From positions 1-56,678 of the forward strand of contig LWCA01000084.1 in the NCBI GenBank assembly GCA_001642005.1: a stretch of DNA of 56,678 bases, given 5' to 3'. This document shows positions 13,177-23,126 of this stretch, one piece after another (positions within the stretch are counted from its first letter, which is position 1; each line of letters starts with the position of its first letter). A program made the translations under genes and the position numbers. Below the pieces are notes generated by a model that ran no database searches, was not told the origin of the DNA, and saw nothing but the letters and a program-made list of their open reading frames with translations. This DNA comes from Intoshia linei (lineage: Eukaryota > Orthonectida > Rhopaluridae).

Positions 13177-13268
13177 TGTTTACACATATTAAAAAGGTGG
13201 TTTGTTTAATTACCACAATTAAAAGTTATAAAACATGATGTAAACAAATTGAAATCAGCTGTGTTTAC
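13177..13268. promoter_or_regulatory. Cluster of forkhead-type motifs with an E-box
   Basis: TGTTTAC-type strings occur at 13177-13183 and 13262-13268, GTAAACA at 13240-13246 and a weaker TTTGTTTAA at 13201-13209. CAGCTG, the E-box core preferred by achaete-scute proteins, is at 13256-13261. A further TGTTTAC lies at 13677-13683. The cluster sits 610-700 bases before the bHLH start codon. Forkhead cores are AT-rich and arise by chance in such DNA, so this is a candidate enhancer only. Confidence 0.3.
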
Positions 13269-13879
13269 AAAAGCCTTGGACTAAAATAAAAAAATTTTAT
13301 CAATATCGATTAATTTGTACTCGATGACTGTCTGTAGGTTGAAATACAACTCTAAATAATAAGGCTAATTTTTTATTAGGAAAATTTTACATTAAATTAA
13401 AAATAAGCATTAACGTCATAAAATATTCGGTAAACGTGCAATATCAAAAAACTTAAAAATCTAGTGATACTCTTTTGAAATTAAATTAAATTCTATTGAA
13501 CCTAAATTGACGCTTTAGCTGTAAAAAATGTTGATAATATATTTGTTTTTAGTACAGTAATCTCATTAATTATCTAGTTACAATCTAGCTGATGCGTAAG
13601 AATAACTAACGATACAATGCTCTATTCCAATTGGAGCTAGTTGGCCTAATTCACAGCCGGTACAAAATAGGCGTGTTGTTTACATAACGTGTTTGATCTA
13701 AGTAACACATCTCAGCGAGAAGTTATAATGTACTACATTATTCATTGAATAGGCATGATTTCTCGAGATTGTTGATAAGTTGCTTTTGCTGTAAAATTAT
13801 CGCCCAGCCCCTATTTATTACATTGTAAATTTAATTGTCAGAGTTTATAAATTAGCTTTAAATTATTTTGTAAATTGAA

Positions 13880-14954
13880 ATGGAAAACTTTGCTTTTTCG
13901 AAATATCAAAATGTTCCGTATCATGAATCATTTTCACAAATGGGAGAATTAAAAACTGATTATGGTTATCAGTCTGAGAATAAGAATGGAAATTCTTGTT
14001 TAGAATATTCGGATGTTTATCAAAATTACAGATATTCAAATTATCCCATCAATTCATACAAAAATACAAACGAGCATTTAAAGGTGGATTTACCTTCGTC
14101 AAATTTGATTTTTTCTCCATATTCGTATTATCAAAATGAATCTTGTGCTTATAAAAATTCAAATCAAAATCAAAATACTAATCCCAATCAAAATTTTAAT
14201 TTTAATAATTTACCATTGAAAAATTGTGCCAAGGAAGCCAAGATTAATTTTGATAATTATATTGTACCTCAAAAAATATGGAACTGTGAAAAATATACAT
14301 GCGACAAAACACAAAAAAGACTAAAAGCTATTAAAAGACAACACTCTTCTTTATCTCCAAATGAAAATAGTGATGATTCCAAATCTTTTAAAACTACAAA
14401 CAAATATCGCAAGGTTCAAACTCCCTCAGTTATCCGTCGAAATGAACGTGAGCGCAACCGCGTTAGAGCTGTTAACCAAGGGTTTACCAATTTGCGTCAA
14501 CATGTACCTGAAGAATATCGAGACAAGAAGCTTTCCAAGATGGATACTTTGAGAGCAGCAATCGATTATTTAAGACATTTGTATGAAACTCTTGAATGCA
14601 GTGACGGCGAAAAATCAAAAATTTGTTCAAATTATTCATCGCAGAATGATACTAGTGTTGATCCTTTGTCAATTCTTGTCGATAAAAATACTTCTTGTCC
14701 AGATTCCAATGTTTCCATTAATAATGACACCTCATCTAATGACTCAACTTCAACCATTGAATCCCTTGAAATGTTGGATAATGAAAATTTTAATTTTAAT
14801 GATAATCCTCTTAATTCTGTCATTTCTTTCGACGATTATTTCATTGAACGAAAAGGTAATTTAATTATAAACATTTTTAATATTAAAATTTCTAGTATTA
14901 TTTTTTAATATTTACAATAAATTTTTAGATATACAACTCAATACAAAACCGTAA
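13880..14954 (+). CDS. Achaete-scute family bHLH transcription factor (ASCL-like)
   Basis: Exon 1 is 13880-14855 and a short exon 2 is 14929-14954, joined over a 73-base GT...AG intron, giving 333 residues; without splicing the frame runs to 14908 (342 residues). Residues about 183-240 form a bHLH: basic region VIRRNERERNRVRAVN, helix 1 GFTNLRQHVP, a DKKLSKMDTLRAA junction and helix 2 IDYLRHLYETL. RRNERERNRV and the KLSKMDTLRAAI block are hallmarks of the achaete-scute family; the loop looks closest to the ASCL3/4/5 type. Residues about 87-116 are an N/Q-rich low-complexity stretch and the tail is rich in S, D and N. Such factors dimerise with E-proteins, bind CAGCTG boxes in the nucleus and specify neural or gland cells. 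An AATAAA lies at 14996. The ATG follows a TTTATAAAT string about 35 bases upstream. Confidence 0.88.
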
Positions 14955-16662
14955 AGTTTTTTTCTCAAATTGTACATGTTATATTTATTTTATAAAATAA
15001 ATTTATACAAATTTATTTACATGTTATGTATTTCAAATTTTATTTTCGTCACTATACTAAATGTAAAAGGAATTGTCATCCAGTTACAAATTTGACTTAA
15101 CAAATGAAAATTTTCAATTTAAATAGGATAATTGCTTTCGGTGATTATTTGATTTTTCGTCTGCCTCCTAGATTACAAGTAAAGGTCATAGATCACAAAA
15201 TAATTGCATCATAATTATTAACAGATGATTATATTTCAAATTTTAATAAATTTTAAAGTTTCACAGAATAACAATATAAATAATGCGGATTAGAGCGTAT
15301 CCAAATTTATTTTAGATTAAGTCGAATTAATCAACAATATATAGAGTAAATCCCGTGCCGCTAGATTAAAGTTGTGGGATTTAATTATAATCTTTTTAAT
15401 TAATTGAATAAACAAAATTTTAGCTTGTCATTTATATATCACGCACATCGGAAAGATGAATGAAATTTAAACAAACTTGTACCAAACTGTTTATAGCGGT
15501 TTAATCAAAGAAATTTGATAATGTTATGAATCATACATCGCAAATTTAAAAAATTGTACATAATTTTTTTAATTTATAACCATAAATTATTTCAAGCGTT
15601 ATCGATTTATTGGGATGGGCGTTCATCTTTCAAATAATCTTTTGAAATTTTTTCATGCTATTGTCTACTAATTTAATAATCGCCCTCATCGCAATTATCG
15701 TTATTTAATAAATCAATTGTGACGTTAAATTTGCTGCATAATTCATAAACTAAATTATGTAATAAACGAAATCATTATGGGCAGTCATCCACAGCTGTCT
15801 ATAAAGATTATCAAGATTCATCTTTAAAAATAGTTGGTTAAATTACTGTTATACAAAAGTGTATCTAAAAATCTAAAAAACAAAAAATTATTAAAATGTG
15901 TAAAATGTGTGATATGGCTAAACCATACTGCCAACGTGCAGTTACGTAAGAGTATAATAATTTTATCATTTTAAAATTTAATCTCGTTTCTGTTTTAAAT
16001 AGCATATTTCACAAAGCACTATACAGGTCAAGTGGCATAATATTTTAACAATTCTGCTTGACAAAATTTAATTTTTCATTATCTTATTCTGTCATATTTC
16101 AATAATCATGTATGAATCCATCAATTTTTCATTTTTAAAATACTTTTTGACACGGATTCAGTTTGCCACATTTTATAAATATTAAAAATAAAAAAATGAA
16201 CTCGTGATCTAAAATAATGGAATGTATTAATTTTAATTAAATGTCAAGTTATTTTAATGAATCAATTATTTACATTTATTAAAAAGCAAATTTATAATCG
16301 TTTTTTTTTTGTGGTTTATTTTTTAGATTAAACTCATATAAAACAGTTAATTAACAGTTATAATAGTGTTTTTAAAAATGTACTAAATGGTAGTAAAATT
16401 TTAAATTAAATTTAAATTATTTTAAAATTTTTTCATTTGTTTACATTTACATTTACATTAATCACGCAAATGCTGTGAATCATGAGTTTAGAAAAAATTT
16501 AATTTAATTTTCGGTTACATCAATTCACACATTTACAATTTATTAAATTGTTCAAAATTAAAATTATCACGTATTATTCTACATTAAATATAATGCCGCT
16601 GTTTGTTTAACACATCAATTCAGGGTGGTCAAAAGCGTGGATCGTAATATGTGAGATATAAC
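14955..16662. other. Gene-free flank downstream of the bHLH gene
   Basis: No gene, terminal repeat pair or transposase similarity was seen. The part at 15100-15850 is less repetitive than the surroundings and has a CAGCTG at about 15790 (atccacagctgtc). It is a reasonable place for 3' regulatory DNA of the bHLH gene, but this is not shown by the sequence. Confidence 0.3.
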
Positions 16663-17728
16663 CAGTGGCGGCTCATCATAGAGAGCTGCAGACCTCCAAA
16701 ATTTTGAAGAATTTTAAAAAAATTATTACAAAATTATAATTTTATAATTAATTGTATATTACAATTCAATACATGCAACTCAATTTGTAATTTTTATTTA
16801 AAATTTCATACTATGGGCTGTAGGGTGTCACATTTTTTTTAAATTTTTACAATTTAATGGGCGGTTAATAATTAATGTGTGTATTTTTAAAATAGAAGCA
16901 CTATGTCGCAATTAAAAATATCTAATGATACTTATCCGAGTTGCGCTCATCATTTGAAATATCCTTTTGTAAATAGTATAGTAAAATTTAAAGTTAACTT
17001 TATTTTTTGCAAAAACAACATTGTGGTAAGTTGTCATGATTTATATGTTATGGTATCAACACCCATGCTCAACTATACATTTCAATTTTTAAAATTTGGT
17101 TCTAACTCGATTTTTGTGGTTTTTATCGACGTTCAAGTTTTGGATAGATTGAAAATTTTATAAACATTATTGCATAAATAACCGAAATTTGAACGTCCAT
17201 AAAAACCACAAAAATCGAGCTAAAATCAAATTTTAAAAATTGAAATGTATAGTTAAGCGTAGGTGTTAATACCATAAAATATAAATCATGATAACTTACC
17301 ACAATGTTGTTTTTGATAAAATAAAGTTAACTTTAAATTTTTTTATACTATTTTCAAAAGGATGTTTAAAATGCCGAGCGCAACTCGAATCGGTATCTTT
17401 GCAACACCCCATTCTAGATTATTTTATACACCATTTCCGCACTAACCGCCCTTAATTCTTTGATGGGTGTGACATCCTAATGGGCTGCACTGTTTGCAGT
17501 CCACGACTAGTGAATTTCAGTGTGTAAGCTACATACTGAAATTCACAATTTCAACAGAGTAATAGCCATATTAAAATTCAATACATAAGACATAATTTGT
17601 AATTTCTATTGACCATTTTAACGAAACCGTCATTGAAGAGTTTGTAATATCAAAAAACCATCGAATGGAATTTATGTATAAATACTATTTTTTTGCAGCC
17701 CACCAATTAATTTATCTACGAGCCACGG
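16663..17728. mobile_element. hAT-type element with 8-bp target duplication, host of a nested foldback
   Basis: The 8-mer gatataac at 16655-16662 is repeated exactly at 17729-17736. Between them the element begins cagtggcggctcat and ends acgagccacgg, imperfect inverted termini of hAT type. No transposase is present. A second, TA-flanked foldback element occupies the interior, so the older element is only about 400 bases without it. A small palindrome (gtgaatttcagt...actgaaattcac) is at 17512-17550. Confidence 0.75.
16823..17477. mobile_element. Long-inverted-repeat foldback element (Tc1/mariner-type MITE)
   Basis: Flanked by TA on both sides (16821-16822 and 17478-17479). The two halves are inverted copies of about 320 bases each: gggtgtcaca at the left against tgtgacatcc at the right, then cgagttgcgctc against gagcgcaactcg, acaacattgtggtaagttgt against acaacattgtg read in reverse, and tcgatttttgtggtttttat near the centre. 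The 86-codon frame at 16903-17163 lies within one arm. The same sequence is found singly at 21412-21760, next to a Tc1-type transposase fragment, which points to Tc1/mariner origin. Confidence 0.75.
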
Positions 17729-18012
17729 GATATAACATAAATCACACATACATATGTACTTTTAAATATTATCTCATTTTACATTTTTTATATTATAATT
17801 ATAATTAAAATAAAAATTTTAAAAATAAAGTAAATATGAATACAAAAATTGATCAATTTTATTCAAAAATCTGTTAAAGTATACCAATACCGTTAGATTA
17901 TAATCTAACGGTACTGATCATTATCAGTGCAAATTTCAATTTTTTAACAACTCTCCAGAGAAAATTATAAAAAATAAACTATAATTATTCAAAATGAAAT
18001 GAAATACAGGCT

Positions 18013-18072
18013 AATTCCTCGTTAACGGAATAATTTGTCAAGAAAAAAAATCGGATTCCGTTAACCAGGAAT
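18013..18072. repeat. Short hairpin-forming inverted repeat
   Basis: attcctcgttaacggaat (18013-18030) is matched in reverse by attccgttaaccaggaat (18055-18072), 17 of 18 positions, with a 24-base spacer. The cctcgtta core resembles Tigger-type terminal repeats seen at 2.3 and 49.1 kb, so this is probably a collapsed Tigger MITE. Confidence 0.5.
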
Positions 18073-18099
18073 TTTTTATAAATAATATATACATATAAA

Positions 18100-18415
18100 C
18101 AGTGGTTCCCGATTGGGGTCCATGAGATTCAAATTAATATATAGAAAAATTTTAATCAATTTTTTTATTTTAATAGGATAATTTTTGGAATGATAATATT
18201 ATTTATAATGTTTATTATTTTTAGATGTCAGCAATTCATCCCTAAGCCTAGATTACATCTACAATATTATTCCAAAAACACCACTTTCATCCTACCATAA
18301 ATGATTAAAAAATACCATTTCAAATCCTCAGGGAAAAATCCATATTTTCAATATTATTTTGAAAAACACAATTTTACCAAATTTTATGAGAAAACCCTCT
18401 TATTTCAACCACAAA
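18100..18415. mobile_element. hAT-type MITE related to 33.3-33.6 kb
   Basis: It begins cagtggttcccgattggggtc followed by atgagattcaaatt and a poly-T/AT interior. The block ttgaaaaacacaattttacc near 18360-18380 occurs in reverse orientation at about 33305-33330, and the leading edge matches the reverse of 33540-33612. So both are copies of one family. Its right boundary is not certain. Confidence 0.5.
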
Positions 18416-18426
18416 TTTGTTTATAT

Positions 18427-18545
18427 CAGTGGTTTTCAACCTTTCATACGTCGCGACCCCTCATAAACAACAAACATTTTCACGATCAAAACATCAGATT
18501 ACTTTTTTTAAAGTTTTTATTTTTAAAAACTTTAATTACAGGGTA
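18427..18545. mobile_element. hAT-type terminal fragment
   Basis: cagtggttttcaacctttc followed by acgtcgcgacccct is a typical hAT terminus with the GC-rich subterminal block. No matching second end was found before the borealin-like stop codon at 18561, so it is a solo end or belongs to a rearranged element. The plus-strand frames running from here to 18698 are shadows over this fragment and the minus-strand gene. Confidence 0.4.
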
Positions 18546-18560
18546 TATTTAATGAATCCT

Positions 18561-19222
18561 TCATTTTTTTTTGGAATAAACTTGACATATTTTGTCCAAA
18601 TGATTTCGAAATGTTTGCAATGTTTTAATAGACGTGTCGTCAAAATGTTTAACATTGACAGATCGGTATTTTTCTTTTATATTAATTGGCTTAAATAAAT
18701 TTGTTATTGGATAATAAAAATTATAAAACCTTTCCTAGTTGGTTGTACACGGTTAAGACGGAATTACAGTTTTTCTGCGTTTCATCATTTTTTACATTTT
18801 TAAGTGAAACTGGACTTCCCTTTAATGAAACCAAAATTTCAGATTTTCTTGGATTTCTTTTGTAAGTATCATCAATAGTATTGCTAAAACAATTACGAAT
18901 TTTATCATTATCATTATGGAAATTACTCTAGATCAAATTTTGGAATTATCGCATATATATTAGGACAATCTCTTTGGTTTCTACATATTTAAAAAATAAT
19001 GCCAATATTATGTACCTTTTTTCATATTTTTCGACGCTGCTTTTACATTTTTCTAAATATATTAAAATTTATATAATTTCTATTACTGATATAATCGCAA
19101 TATTTCATTGATAATATTTCATCTGGAATGTTCTGTATATGCAAATCAAGTTCTTTTGAAAACATTGCAATAGCATTATCTCTTTCATTCTCCATCATCT
19201 TTATATGTGTTTTAACTAACAT
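18561..19222 (-). CDS. Borealin-like protein (chromosomal passenger complex), five exons
   Basis: Exons on the minus strand are 19087-19222, 19016-19052, 18927-18980, 18730-18883 and 18561-18689, separated by GT...AG introns of 34, 35, 43 and 40 bases. All phases agree and give 169 residues. The N-terminus (NERDNAIAMFSKELDLHIQNIP, DEILSMKYCDYI) follows borealin's N-terminal helix that packs with survivin and INCENP, ending in the P-x-x-L-x-M-x-x-x-DY motif. The C-terminal part has SLKGSPVSL, then NVKHFDDTSIKTLQTFRNHLDKIC, like the borealin dimerisation domain. Borealin targets Aurora B to centromeres and the spindle midzone in mitosis. At 169 residues it is much shorter than vertebrate borealin (about 280); mainly the basic linker is reduced. 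The family call rests on pattern only; the exon structure is well supported by phase. Confidence 0.6.
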
Positions 19223-19514
19223 AGTAATATAGAAATGTTATTATAATTATGTTTATAATTAAAAAATCAAACATGCGCCCTGATTATAATCAATCTTTTA
19301 CTATATAAAATTTAATGTGTTACCGAATATTTAAAAAACAACAGTTCTAATGCATTTTTTCGTAGGGGATGTTGATGTCTATTTTTCAGTTTCCGAATTT
19401 GAGTCCTTCAAGATCAAAAACCGAATTTGCCGTTTTGCTTATAAATAAAATCAACCCAAATTTTAATACAGGGTTGTGCATATATATAATATTGTGCATT
19501 TATATAAACACTAT

Positions 19515-20290
19515 ACCATTCCACTATTGATATGATAATAATTACAACCGATGTGATAATAGCTAAATTCAAAAAGAATAACGATTGTCAATGTGATAAT
19601 GGGGTTTATTCGAAAAATCTTACGTAAATATAAACAGAAACTTCGTTACAACTAATTAAAATTATAATTTCTATTTTTTACGTTACTAATCAGTCATCTC
19701 TAAAAATCACTTTTTTCTAACTGTATTTCTTAATAAACGTTCCAAATTCTTTTTCGAATAATATAATAAAAAGAAAGTTTCTGAAAATAAGCCAGACGAT
19801 GTATAGAATTGTGATGAAACTGGATTATACTATAAACTTTTAATTATTAATTAATTATAAAAAAACATTAATAATAATGTAATAATAAATTCTCATTTTG
19901 AATTTAGTTGAAATTTTTCCTCTTATTTTGACTGTAATTATCTTACATTGATAATAGTTATTAATACATTGACTGTGACTATTCTTATTTTAAATGTAAA
20001 TATGATAATTTTCAAACTGAATTTATATTTTTATTTCGAAACTATATTATGGTTAAATGAACCTGCAAATAACATACTGATATTTTTAATAATTTAAACT
20101 CAGAAAATTCGAATATTTTTCTTAAATATTTACCTTAAACGTAAAAAAATATATTATAGTAGTGCGATTCAACCATATTACGTTTCCCGTTAATTACAAT
20201 TTAATTGTTTTTCAAAATATACCAGAAACCCTTAATAATTTAATTATCACTTTGAATATAGCAATAATCACATTGTAATATAAAAATGAT
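19515..20290 (+). mobile_element. Decayed Tigger/pogo-type element
   Basis: Near the left end gatgtgataatagctaaattc is answered near the right end by aatatagcaataatcacattg in reverse, so inverted ends frame the segment. Inside, at about 19735-19840, the plus strand preserves KPDDV then CDETG, the first catalytic aspartate block of pogo/Tigger transposases (here with a stop in place of the Trp before it). The same sequence, with more of the transposase, recurs at 50918-51400. The rest of the gene is lost. Confidence 0.5.
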
Positions 20291-21031
20291 ATTAACCTTG
20301 TTTTTTTAGTTTCTTAATTAAATTTAAATGTTTTAATAAAAATATTTTGAAAATGAAAATTAAAAATTGCGTAGAAATGAAAAAAAATCCGAAAGAATGA
20401 ATTATATAGATTTTCACTCATATGTATTTATTGGAAATGTGTAGACGTACAATGCACATTTTTTTTTGGAATTGTAGAATCAATATTTACATTTTCAATT
20501 TTTGATTTTAATCGATTTATTTGAAAAATATTGGTTGAATATATTAAAAGTATTTTTCACCCGGGAATGCGTAGATTTCTCGGGTTGAACTTTTGTATTT
20601 ATATCAACTGGAATAAGTTCTATTAGAATAATCCTTTTTTTTTAATTTTCAGACCGTTAATTATTTCACATTTTTTGTTTTAATAAAATATTTCGGAAAA
20701 AAAATATATGATTACTAAAATGCTTTTTTGACCGTGAAGTCGTCACTTATTCGGCTTGAATTTTTTTATGTGTGTTAACAGGTATCAACTGTACCACCTG
20801 TAAATTTTTAGAAATTCTAAGGCTGTTTTCATTAAAAAAAAAAGGGTAATTTGTGGTTTTGACCCGTAAGATATGAAATTGGGAGGTTGAAATTTATCTT
20901 ATTATACGTCCCGGAAAAAACTGTAATTGAAATGTTATCTTTAAAAAATTTTAAAAATGATAGTTATTACAATAAGTCACACAAACAGACAGACAAACAA
21001 AAATCGCCTAGTTTTTATATAAGTTAGGATA
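20278..21031 (-). repeat. Dispersed repeat R1, reversed copy
   Basis: Begins ttgtaatataaaaatg and ends tatataagttaggat, the same two borders as the copy at 5574-6524, so these may be the true element ends. Internal landmarks include gtgtagacgtacaatgcac, cgggaatgcgtagatttc and gaccgtgaagtcgtcactt. It directly abuts the decayed Tigger element on its left. Confidence 0.65.
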
Positions 21032-21411
21032 TATTTACATGTTAATAATACATATTATTATATACTTACCTTGAATATCATAGTCTTTAATTTTTGGATT
21101 TATGGATTCTCGCATTTTGACAATTATTTATTTGTGCGCCGTTAAAAGTTTATTTTTATATCCTAGCAAAGTTAACAGATATAAAATTAAATGCTTCATT
21201 TTGAAATGTGTTATAGACATTGTGTATTTTCTATGTGTACAGTTGTTTTTTGTGGAAATATTGCCATAAAATAATAAATCTCGTTCCAACAGTTGAAAAT
21301 TATGTGTATTTTAATTATACTTGGTGGAAATATGCATTTATTTTGAATTTATTGATATTTTGCATTTTAAAAATTTTTAATTAATTATAATTACATATAC
21401 AATGTATATTA

Positions 21412-21885
21412 GGGTGTCACACCCATCAAAGAATCAAGGATTTTTAGCGTGAAAATGGTGTATTTTAGGGAAAACAAATTAATATACAATTTTATTTAAC
21501 AAGATAATTTTATTTAACACGAGTAGATACTAGTTGTGCGTTTAAGATTTTAAATAAACCATTACAAATCTTATAGTAAAATTAAAATATAAATAAAATT
21601 AAACTTTATTTTTTAACAACAGTATTATAGTGAATTGTCATGGTATACAGAGTATTATGTTTATCACCGTTTATAACTAAACAGCTTTCTTTTATAATTT
21701 TCATTCTAGCTGTCTTTGTTCGATTTTTATCAACGATCGAATTTTCAAAATTTTTTAAATAATGCTGGACCTCACTTTACTACTAAAAATTTAGATTTTT
21801 TCAAGGAAAATAGCATATCGGAACTTGATTGACCACCTTATAGTCCTGATTGTAATCCAATTGAAAATATATGGGCTATAATGGT
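21412..21885 (+). pseudogene. One end of a Tc1/mariner element with transposase remnant
   Basis: After a TA dinucleotide the sequence starts gggtgtcacacccatc and is colinear with one arm of the foldback at 16823-17477. From about 21755 it continues into a coding remnant: NAGPHFTTKNLDFF, KENSISELD, a stop where Trp is expected, then PPYSPDCNPIENIWAIM. This is the second catalytic aspartate region and the PYSPDLNPIE-W block of Tc1-family transposases. The remaining parts of the gene and the other terminus are missing. Confidence 0.65.
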
Positions 21886-22396
21886 ACAGACATTCATATA
21901 TACCTGTTCATGGTTTGGTTTGTATCTGTTTTGGTCTTGATATAATCTTTTATGATTTAGAAACATTTTAAATTTCAACGTGATTTAAAACTTAAGTATA
22001 TAAAATCGTAACTAATTTTGAAAAATAATTTTAGTTCTATATTTTAAATTAATGGTGAGTTATTGAATAAAATGTTAATAATGTAATTCCATATTACAGT
22101 AATAATCATTTGGCGAGAATACTGATACTGATTACTGTACATTAAAAAATGGAGATTCAGGGTGATTTTTATATAAACCTATAAAATATTTTTTTTTAAT
22201 GAATTAATTTTTTTACCATATTTTAAAGAGGTTGTTATGATAATTCCATAAAAGGTATGTACATTGTATGTATATTAAAAAATAAATATAAAACAATTTT
22301 CATAAACATAAACAGTTTTCATTTAAGCTAATAGTGCAGTGTTCTGGTATATACTTCATAATTGATCAATTTGAAATATATTTTCATAATTTAAAA

Positions 22397-22912
22397 ATGA
22401 CGAGTGTGCAACCAATAGACAATATGGAAGGTTTGCCAGCTATGCCACTCGATAAGCCTAGTCAATCTATGCAAATGGCTCAAACAAACTACTGTTGTCA
22501 TTCAAAACACTCAAACCCCCTCATCGTATTTGGCTTTGGCAGTTTTTGTTACAATTTAATTTTTGGTTATTATATTACAAACTATAATTATTAATATGAT
22601 TATATTAAAAGTTTTAGGTGTAATGGCAATTTTTTTTTTGTAATGTCATACTCTGCAGCTGACGAAAACAATATGCTAGATGCAAAATCGAAAGGAAAAA
22701 TATCCTTGTATTTATCTATTACTGGCATAATTGTGGCTGTTGTTTTGATTGCATATTTTGTCCACTTATCTATGAATACTATATCTAATCTCAGTACCGT
22801 CGATTTATTAAATAAATATTTATCTAATTCTGAAATATATGCTGATACCGTTGACTCAATAAATAATGCTCTATCTGATTCGAACTTATATACAACAATA
22901 TTAATTCAATAA
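22397..22912 (+). pseudogene. Possible CD225/dispanin-like small membrane protein, frame interrupted
   Basis: Exon 1 runs from the ATG at 22397 to about 22565 and contains CCHSKHSNPLIVFGFGSFC then YNLIFG, the start of a membrane segment. A GT...AG intron of 52 bases (22566-22617) follows. The continuing frame (22643-22912) has SYSAADENNMLDAKSKGKIS and a second hydrophobic segment LYLSITGIIVAVVLIAYFV. Two membrane helices separated by a short charged loop with an A-x-S/A-x-x-K pattern resemble CD225/dispanin proteins. However, the spliced frame is off by one base at a run of nine T, and after 22912 a reading frame with similar composition continues in another phase with a stop. It is either a pseudogene, a gene with a homopolymer sequencing error, or a missed small exon. 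Confidence 0.35.
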
Positions 22913-23126
22913 TAGTGGATACCAGCACGATTGCGACAATCGCAAATTTTAATTTTTATTCGACCTTCGCAACTGTACTGAACTATCCTGGATTAGATAC
23001 ATATTATGGTGAATACTGAGATCTAAGTTCTCAGGTTAATGATATGCTCGCTACATTTTCGTATTAGGGATAACAAATAACCGGTTCAAATTTATATAAT
23101 AAATTTTTTATTATTACTATTATATA

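Noticed and set aside
14361-14864. Other frames within the bHLH gene (both strands)
   Set aside because: Shadows of the ASCL-like coding sequence, which has the conserved domain.
16903-17163. 86-codon plus-strand frame
   Set aside because: Lies exactly in one arm of the foldback element; no protein-family resemblance, explained by the inverted repeat.
18301-18698. Two plus-strand frames of 83 and 93 codons
   Set aside because: They cover a hAT terminus and the reverse of the last borealin-like exon; composition is low-complexity and the minus-strand gene explains the sequence better.
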